Shown here: in pieces, positions 53,788-64,000 of the stretch
Position numbering within the stretch: position 1 is the first letter of the stretch
How the letters are laid out: each line of letters begins with the position of its first letter
Source of the DNA: Escherichia sp. E1V33
GTDB taxonomy: Bacteria; Pseudomonadota; Gammaproteobacteria; Enterobacterales; Enterobacteriaceae
Length of the DNA: 64,000 nucleotides
Direction of reading: 5' to 3'
Assembly (NCBI RefSeq): GCF_004211955.1
Contig: NZ_RHJI01000010.1
Coordinates: 248,001-312,000, forward strand
Made by a program: the position numbers and the translations under genes
Notes under the pieces: generated by a model
What the model saw: the letters and a program-made list of their open reading frames with translations, nothing else
The model's database searches: none
Told to the model about the DNA's origin: nothing

Positions 53788-54687
53788 ATGACAGACAACA
53801 CTCGTTTACGCATAGCTATGCAGAAATCAGGACGTTTAAGTGATGACTCACGCGAATTGCTGGCGCGCTGTGGCATTAAAATCAATCTTCACACCCAGCG
53901 CCTGATCGCGATGGCAGAAAACATGCCGATTGATATTCTGCGCGTGCGTGACGACGACATTCCCGGTCTGGTGATGGACGGCGTGGTAGACCTTGGGATT
54001 ATCGGCGAAAACGTGCTGGAAGAAGAACTGCTTAACCGCCGCGCCCAGGGTGAAGATCCGCGCTACTTTACCCTGCGTCGTCTGGATTTCGGCGGCTGCC
54101 GCCTTTCGCTGGCAACGCCGGTTGATGAAGCCTGGGACGGTCCGCTCTCCTTAAACGGTAAACGTATCGCCACCTCTTATCCTCACCTGCTCAAGCGTTA
54201 TCTCGACCAGAAAGGCATCTCTTTTAAATCCTGCTTACTGAACGGTTCTGTTGAAGTCGCCCCGCGCGCCGGACTGGCGGATGCGATTTGCGATCTGGTT
54301 TCCACCGGTGCCACGCTGGAAGCAAACGGCCTGCGCGAAGTCGAAGTTATCTACCGCTCGAAAGCCTGCCTTATCCAGCGCGATGGCAAAATGGAAGAAT
54401 CCAAACAGCAACTGATCGACAAACTGCTGACTCGTATTCAGGGCGTGATCCAGGCGCGCGAATCAAAATACATCATGATGCACGCACCAACCGAACGTCT
54501 GGATGAAGTTATCGCCCTGCTGCCAGGTGCCGAACGCCCAACTATTCTGCCGCTGGCGGGTGACCAACAGCGCGTAGCGATGCACATGGTCAGTAGCGAA
54601 ACCCTGTTCTGGGAAACGATGGAAAAACTGAAAGCGCTGGGTGCCAGTTCAATTCTGGTCCTGCCGATTGAGAAGATGATGGAGTGA
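53788..54687 (+). CDS. hisG: ATP phosphoribosyltransferase HisG
   Basis: The 299-residue long-form enzyme joins ATP and PRPP, the first step of histidine synthesis, and is inhibited by histidine through its C-terminal ACT-like domain (about residues 225-299). The PRPP-binding segment [14 protein letters not shown] is at about residues 169-182. The start [15 protein letters not shown] lies behind AAAGAGGAATAAAAA. An upstream extension of 13 codons runs through the attenuator region and is not used. It heads the his operon and is followed by hisD after five bases. Confidence 0.97.
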   Translation: MTDNTRLRIAMQKSGRLSDDSRELLARCGIKINLHTQRLIAMAENMPIDILRVRDDDIPGLVMDGVVDLGIIGENVLEEELLNRRAQGEDPRYFTLRRLDFGGCRLSLATPVDEAWDGPLSLNGKRIATSYPHLLKRYLDQKGISFKSCLLNGSVEVAPRAGLADAICDLVSTGATLEANGLREVEVIYRSKACLIQRDGKMEESKQQLIDKLLTRIQGVIQARESKYIMMHAPTERLDEVIALLPGAERPTILPLAGDQQRVAMHMVSSETLFWETMEKLKALGASSILVLPIEKMME

Positions 54688-54692
54688 TCGCC

Positions 54693-57063
<2,371 letters not shown>

Positions 57064-57064
<1 letters not shown>

Positions 57065-58130
57065 TGAGTCAGAAGTATCTTTTTATCGATCGCGATGGAA
57101 CCCTGATTAGCGAACCGCCGAGTGATTTTCAGGTGGACCGTTTTGACAAACTCGCCTTTGAACCGGGTGTGATCCCGGAGCTGCTGAAGCTGCAAAAAGC
57201 GGGCTACAAGCTGGTGATGATCACTAATCAGGATGGTCTGGGAACACAAAGTTTCCCGCAGGCGGATTTCGATGGCCCGCACAACCTGATGATGCAGATC
57301 TTCACCTCGCAAGGCGTGCAGTTTGATGAAGTGCTGATTTGCCCGCACCTGCCCGCCGATGAGTGCGACTGCCGTAAGCCGAAAGTAAAACTGGTGGAGC
57401 GTTACCTGGCTGAGCAAGCGATGGATCGCGCCAATAGTTATGTGATTGGCGATCGCGCGACCGATATTCAACTGGCTGAAAACATGGGCATTAATGGTTT
57501 ACGCTACGACCGCGAAACCCTGAACTGGCCGATGATTGGCGAGCAACTCACTAAACGAGACCGTTACGCCCATGTAGTGCGCAACACCAAAGAGACGCAA
57601 ATTGACGTCCAGGTGTGGCTGGATCGCGAAGGTGGCAGCAAGATTAACACCGGCGTTGGCTTCTTTGATCACATGCTGGATCAGATCGCTACCCACGGCG
57701 GTTTCCGTATGGAAATCAACGTCAAAGGCGACCTCTATATCGACGATCACCACACCGTCGAAGATACCGGTCTGGCGTTGGGCGAAGCGTTAAAAATTGC
57801 TCTTGGCGACAAACGCGGTATTTGCCGCTTTGGTTTTGTGCTGCCGATGGACGAATGCCTTGCCCGCTGCGCACTGGATATCTCTGGTCGCCCGCACCTG
57901 GAATATAAAGCTGAATTTACCTACCAGCGCGTGGGCGATCTCAGCACCGAGATGATCGAGCACTTCTTCCGTTCACTCTCTTACACCATGGGCGTGACGT
58001 TGCACCTGAAAACTAAAGGTAAAAACGATCACCACCGTGTAGAGAGCCTGTTCAAAGCCTTTGGTCGCACCCTGCGCCAGGCCATCCGCGTGGAAGGCGA
58101 CACCCTGCCCTCGTCAAAAGGAGTGTTGTA

Positions 58131-58131
<1 letters not shown>
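57064..58131 (+). CDS. hisB: Bifunctional histidinol-phosphatase / IGP dehydratase HisB
   Basis: The 355-residue protein fuses two enzymes. The N-terminal HAD phosphatase (about residues 1-165) starts [15 protein letters not shown] with the nucleophile Asp, and binds zinc through [15 protein letters not shown]. The C-terminal imidazoleglycerol-phosphate dehydratase (about residues 170-355) has [18 protein letters not shown] and [16 protein letters not shown], with the manganese-binding histidines. The fusion is typical of enteric bacteria. The ATG overlapping the hisC stop is the start. Confidence 0.97.
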
Positions 58132-60209
<2,078 letters not shown>

Positions 60210-60216
<7 letters not shown>

Positions 60217-60821
60217 CAGAACAACAACGTCGCGAACTGGACTGGGAAAAAACCGACGGACTGATGCCGGTGATTGTGCAACATGCGGTATCCGGCGAAG
60301 TGTTAATGCTGGGCTACATGAACCCGGAAGCCTTAGACAAAACCATCGAAAGCGGCAAAGTCACCTTCTTCTCGCGCACTAAACAGCGACTGTGGACCAA
60401 AGGCGAAACGTCGGGCAATTTCCTCAATGTGGTGAGTATTGCCCCGGACTGCGACAACGACACGTTACTGGTACTAGCGAATCCCATCGGCCCGACCTGC
60501 CATAAAGGCACCAGCAGCTGCTTCGGCAACACCGCTCACCAGTGGCTATTCCTGTATCAACTGGAACAACTGCTCGCCGAACGTAAATCTGCCGATCCGG
60601 AAACCTCCTATACAGCCAAATTGTATGCCAGCGGCACTAAGCGCATTGCGCAGAAAGTGGGCGAAGAAGGCGTGGAAACTGCACTGGCAGCGACGGTACA
60701 TGACCGCTTCGAACTGACCAACGAGGCGTCTGACTTGATGTATCACCTGCTGGTGCTGTTGCAGGATCAGGATCTGGATTTAACGGCGGTGATTGAAAAC
60801 CTGCGCAAACGGCATCAGTGA
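60210..60821 (+). CDS. hisI: Bifunctional PRA-CH / PRA-PH protein HisI
   Basis: The 203-residue protein fuses phosphoribosyl-AMP cyclohydrolase (about residues 1-115, with [24 protein letters not shown] and CHKGTSSCF holding the metal cysteines) and phosphoribosyl-ATP pyrophosphatase (about residues 120-203, with [13 protein letters not shown] and the [13 protein letters not shown] segment). It performs steps two and three of histidine synthesis and is the last gene of the operon. Confidence 0.97.
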
Positions 60822-60833
60822 GTTGCGGGCTGA

Positions 60834-60947
60834 CCGGATGCGATGTTGTTGTCGCATCCGGAGCCATTGCCCGATGCGCAAGCTTATCGGGCCTACTATT
60901 CGCTCTGCACACGTAGGCTGGATAAGATGCGCCAGCATCGCATCCGG
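60834..60947. repeat. BIME (three REP units) after hisI
   Basis: Three palindromic units, CCGGATGCGATG...CGCATCCGG at 60834-60861, GCCCGATGCGCAAGCTTATCGGGC-type at 60869-60892, and GGCTGGATAAGATGCG...CGCATCCGG at 60916-60947, form a compact mosaic. They lie just after the his operon and before its terminator. Confidence 0.88.
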
Positions 60948-60951
60948 TAAC

Positions 60952-60986
60952 AAAAAAGGGCAAGGTGTTACCACCCTGCCCTTTTT
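60952..60986. terminator. Bidirectional terminator between hisI and wzzB
   Basis: An A run, GGGCAAGGTG, a short loop, CACCCTGCCC and a T run form a nearly perfect stem that can end transcription from the convergent hisI and wzzB genes. Confidence 0.88.
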
Positions 60987-61002
60987 ACTTAAAGCTATAA
61001 GA

Positions 61003-61983
61003 TTATTTCGCGTTGTAATTACGCAGCGCATTACGTCCCAGCACAATCCCCGCGCCAACCATGCCGCCCAGCAACACAGCCAGAATCAAGGTAATTGCTT
61101 TCTTCGGGCTATCGCGACGAATAGGTAACGACGGTTTCATGACATAACGGTAAGCGTTAATATCAAGATCATCAACCTTCAGGCTTTCGATATCCAGCAG
61201 GTTTTGACGAGTCTGGTAGTAGTTCGGTGAAAACACAAGCGGACGAGTCGCTTCGTGCTTAATCATCGACTCCAGTGCTTCACTACCTAACAAAAGCAAC
61301 GTGTCCTGAGTAATATTTTCACCAGTTTGCTGAATCTGCGGCTTTGTTACCTGCGCCTGATTCGCATACTGCAACGCTTCCTGAATCTGGCGGATACGCA
61401 GCGTTTTTTGCTCCTGAGCCACCACTTCCTGAGTTTTCAGGGAATCCTGCAAGGTTTTCATGCCCAGTGCAATATTATCCTTCAGGTCCTTTTCCAGCTC
61501 TTCATTCACTCGGTCATCAACTTGTTGAATGTATTCAGCCAGCTTTTTCTGTGCCTCCGCCGCAGTTTTCCCAACATAAGAAACAGCTAACGGTAACGGC
61601 TGGTTTTTAACAGCGGGCTCGATGGTCAGTTTTTCGCGTTCTTCCTGATTATCCAGCGTTTCAGCTAATGCAGAGAAAGCAGAACTGAAGCGCCCAATCA
61701 ACGCCTCCTGTAAATCAGCTACTTTTGGCGCAGCCTGGCCATAAATTACATTCATGGCATTGTTATAGCCGGCAATTTGCCCCACATCAGGTTGAGTGAC
61801 AATGGCTGTTGACGTCCATTGCTCTTTCGCTACTGCCAGGTATCCAATAGCCAACACGATAGCCACAATGATTGTGGCGATAATGGTCACCTTCCCGCGC
61901 CACAGTTGCACCAGTAAATCAATTAAATCAATCTGTTCCGGGTCATTGTTGTGCCCAGAAATATTATTATTTTCAACTTTCAT
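61003..61983 (-). CDS. wzzB: O-antigen chain-length determinant WzzB
   Basis: The 326-residue polysaccharide co-polymerase sets the modal chain length of LPS O antigen together with the Wzy polymerase. Membrane segments lie at about residues 32-52 and 296-318, the latter with the Pro/Gly-rich GGMVGAGIVLGRNALRNYNAK end. A large periplasmic coiled-coil part lies between. Two adjacent ATG codons are present; I use the second. Differences from K-12 through the periplasmic domain are visible, in line with recombination around the O-antigen locus. Confidence 0.95.
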   Translation of the reverse strand: MKVENNNISGHNNDPEQIDLIDLLVQLWRGKVTIIATIIVAIVLAIGYLAVAKEQWTSTAIVTQPDVGQIAGYNNAMNVIYGQAAPKVADLQEALIGRFSSAFSALAETLDNQEEREKLTIEPAVKNQPLPLAVSYVGKTAAEAQKKLAEYIQQVDDRVNEELEKDLKDNIALGMKTLQDSLKTQEVVAQEQKTLRIRQIQEALQYANQAQVTKPQIQQTGENITQDTLLLLGSEALESMIKHEATRPLVFSPNYYQTRQNLLDIESLKVDDLDINAYRYVMKPSLPIRRDSPKKAITLILAVLLGGMVGAGIVLGRNALRNYNAK

Positions 61984-62127
61984 CATTACCCTAACAGACG
62001 GAAAATTTCAGGTCGCCATAGTTTAGCGATAATCCGTATGAATGCCATAGGATAAACAATAAATATAATGAATTGTTACATGAACATAGATACCAGCTAC
62101 CGCCAAAAATCATATGATTACAAATAG

Positions 62128-63294
62128 TTAGTCACTACCGAAAAGATCGCGGGTGTAGACCTTGTCTGCTGCATCTTTAAGCTCTTCTGACATTCGATTA
62201 GAGATGATGACATCAGCCTGTTGCTTAAAAGTCGCGAGATCACGTTCCAGACGAGAATTGAAAAACATTTCTTCCTTCATTACCGGTTCATAGATAATCA
62301 CTTCTACCCCCTTAGCTTTGATACGCTTCATGATCCCCTGAATGGAAGACGCACGGAAGTTATCTGAACCGCTCTTCATAATTAGGCGATATATCCCTAC
62401 AACTTTTGGTTTACGCGACAAGATAGCATCGGCAATAAAGTCTTTGCGAGTACGGTTAGCTTCAACGATCGCAGAAATGATGTTGTTTGGCACAGACTGG
62501 TAATTTGCCAGAAGCTGCTTGGTATCTTTCGGCAAACAGTAACCACCGTAACCAAATGATGGATTGTTGTAATGGTTGCCGATACGCGGATCAAGACAAA
62601 CACCTTCAATGATTTGACGGCTGTTCAACCCCAGGCTTTCTGCATAACTATCCAACTCGTTGAAGTACGCCACGCGCATGGCAAGGTAAGTATTGGCAAA
62701 AAGTTTAATGGCCTCTGCTTCTGTTGAATCAGTAAACAGAATCGGGATATTTTGCTTAATCGCCCCTTCCTGTAATAACGCGGCAAAACGCTGTGCACGT
62801 TCAGAACGTTCACCTATCACAATACGGGAAGGATGAAGGTTATCGTAAAGGGCTTTGCCTTCTCGGAGGAATTCAGGGGAGAAGATGATGTTTTCAGTCC
62901 TGAATTTTTTTTGCATCGCGGCCGTAAAACCTACCGGAACCGTGGACTTAATAATCATTACTGCATAAGGGTTTATTTCTGTAACATCTTTAATTACAGA
63001 TTCTACGCTAGATGTATTGAAATAATTGGTTTTAGGATCATAGTCGGTCGGGGTTGCGATGATTACATAATCAGCATTACGGTAGGCTTCTTTTTTATCT
63101 AACGTGGCATTAAAACGTATTTTATCTGATTGCAAAAATTGTTGAATTTCTTTATCAACAATAGGAGATATCCGATCATTTAGCATTGCAACGCGAGATG
63201 GTAAAATATCTAATGCTACAACATTATGATTTTGTGCGATTAAGAGCCCATTAGACAGGCCAACATAACCGGTTCCGGAAATGGTGATTTTCAT
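62128..63294 (-). CDS. ugd: UDP-glucose 6-dehydrogenase Ugd
   Basis: The 388-residue enzyme oxidises UDP-glucose to UDP-glucuronate, needed for colanic acid and for L-Ara4N modification of lipid A. The NAD loop [10 protein letters not shown] is at residues 7-16, and the catalytic Cys is in [13 protein letters not shown] near residue 253-260. It lies between wzzB and gnd, as in K-12. RcsB and PmrA/PhoP control it in E. coli; no specific operator was placed. Confidence 0.96.
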   Translation of the reverse strand: MKITISGTGYVGLSNGLLIAQNHNVVALDILPSRVAMLNDRISPIVDKEIQQFLQSDKIRFNATLDKKEAYRNADYVIIATPTDYDPKTNYFNTSSVESVIKDVTEINPYAVMIIKSTVPVGFTAAMQKKFRTENIIFSPEFLREGKALYDNLHPSRIVIGERSERAQRFAALLQEGAIKQNIPILFTDSTEAEAIKLFANTYLAMRVAYFNELDSYAESLGLNSRQIIEGVCLDPRIGNHYNNPSFGYGGYCLPKDTKQLLANYQSVPNNIISAIVEANRTRKDFIADAILSRKPKVVGIYRLIMKSGSDNFRASSIQGIMKRIKAKGVEVIIYEPVMKEEMFFNSRLERDLATFKQQADVIISNRMSEELKDAADKVYTRDLFGSD

Positions 63295-63486
63295 TTCATG
63301 CTCTCAGAATTAACTTAACTATGAATCATGATGTTTTTAGCACCCTGATAAGAGTTAAAAGTTTTAACGCCACGATGATGTCTGGTCAACGAAACGAAAA
63401 ACATTTCAGATTTTCTTTATAAGAATAGCTGCTATTTATTAAGTTAGTATTAAGCAATGAAATTAAATCAATAAGATTGATAGCAA

Positions 63487-63516
63487 AAAAAAGCCCGGCG
63501 ATAAATGCCGGGCCTT
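63487..63516 (-). terminator. Terminator of gnd
   Basis: AAAAGCCCGGC-GATAAAT-GCCGGGCCTT gives a strong stem with a run of T residues on the minus strand, about 25 bases after the gnd stop codon. Confidence 0.88.
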
Positions 63517-63539
63517 AGTTTATTACTGATTAAATCAGA

Positions 63540-64000
63540 TTAATCCAGCCATTCGGTGTGGAATACACCTTCTTTATCAATACGCTTATAGGTATGCGCA
63601 CCGAAATAGTCACGCTGCGCCTGGATCAGGTTTGCAGGCAGTACTGCGGCACGATAGCTGTCATAATAAGCAACCGCTGCAGAGAAGGTAGGTACTGGAA
63701 TGCCGTTCTGCACCGCATAAGCAACAACATCACGCAGAGCTTGCTGGTAATCGTCGGCAATTTTCTTAAAGTATGGGGCTAACAGCAGGTTAGCGATCTG
63801 CGGATTTTCGGCGTAAGCATCCGTGATTTTCTGCAGGAACTGAGCACGAATGATACAACCGGCACGGAAGATCTTCGCGATTTCACCATAATTGAGATCC
63901 CAGTTGTACTCTTCAGACGCCGCACGTAACTGCGAGAAGCCCTGCGCGTAAGAAACAATCTTACCCAGATAAAGCGCACGGCGAACTTTTTCGATAAACT
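63540..64000 (-). CDS. gnd: 6-phosphogluconate dehydrogenase Gnd (3' part)
   Basis: The last 152 or so residues are in the window, ending FHTEWLD. The gene continues past the right edge, so the N-terminal NADP domain is missing. The visible part is the all-helical dimerisation domain, with substrate contact residues near its end. Gnd is the third enzyme of the oxidative pentose-phosphate pathway. gnd marks the edge of the O-antigen cluster and is known for high allele diversity through recombination. Confidence 0.96.
   Translation of the reverse strand, partial: FIEKVRRALYLGKIVSYAQGFSQLRAASEEYNWDLNYGEIAKIFRAGCIIRAQFLQKITDAYAENPQIANLLLAPYFKKIADDYQQALRDVVAYAVQNGIPVPTFSAAVAYYDSYRAAVLPANLIQAQRDYFGAHTYKRIDKEGVFHTEWLD

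Overview
The window is chromosomal DNA from an Escherichia, most likely E. coli or one of the closely related cryptic clades. Gene content and order follow the E. coli K-12 stretch from the flagellar fli genes through the histidine operon to gnd. Many proteins, such as DgcQ, the YedS porin and WzzB, look noticeably different from the K-12 proteins as I remember them. Every comparison with K-12 here is from memory, not from an alignment. The window begins inside yedF and ends inside gnd.

Region 1 (1-5400) is accessory DNA between yedF and fliE. It is AT-rich and gene-poor. It holds a DUF1398-type protein, a DUF2846-type lipoprotein, an unknown protein with a C-terminal membrane segment, a SlyB-like glycine-zipper lipoprotein pseudogene with three lesions, a secreted coiled-coil protein and the C-terminal part of a tyrosine recombinase (the intG remnant). 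A short near-identical direct repeat near 934-954 and 5342-5362 brackets most of it. Region 2 (5413-16392) is the flagellar basal-body and export cluster, with fliE facing away from the fliFGHIJK and fliLMNOPQR operons. Region 3 (16400-26160) carries rcsA, dsrB, yodD, the DsrA sRNA, yedP, the diguanylate cyclase dgcQ, yodC, yedI, yedA, the vsr/dcm pair, yedJ and yedR.

Region 4 (26380-32612) holds the RseX sRNA, an intact YedS porin (broken in K-12), a reduced universal-stress-like protein, hchA, an AT-rich family 9 glycosyltransferase, tRNA-Asn, mtfA and tRNA-Ser(CGA). The order differs from K-12: the hprSR-hiuH-msrPQ-zinT-yodB block is not seen, and the serU-mtfA-asnT segment is inverted. 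Region 5 (32921-43623) carries shiA, amn, yeeO, cbl, nac, ldtA and cobTSU, with three more tRNA-Asn copies. K-12 has further genes or islands in this neighbourhood (yeeJ, yeeN) that are absent. Region 6 (43624-53166) starts with an IS3-family remnant where K-12 has the CP4-44 prophage, then yeeX, yeeA, sbmC (LexA box), dacD, sbcB, plaP, yeeY and yeeZ.

Region 7 (53520-60821) is the complete his operon with its leader peptide and attenuator, hisGDCBHAFI. The yoeB-yefM toxin-antitoxin pair that precedes it in K-12 is absent. Region 8 (60834-64000) has a BIME, wzzB, ugd and the 3' end of gnd, which is the edge of the O-antigen locus. I see no complete prophage, CRISPR array, defence island or clearly new multi-gene system. 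The most unusual parts are the 5-kb yedF-fliE segment and the rearranged hchA-serU segment.
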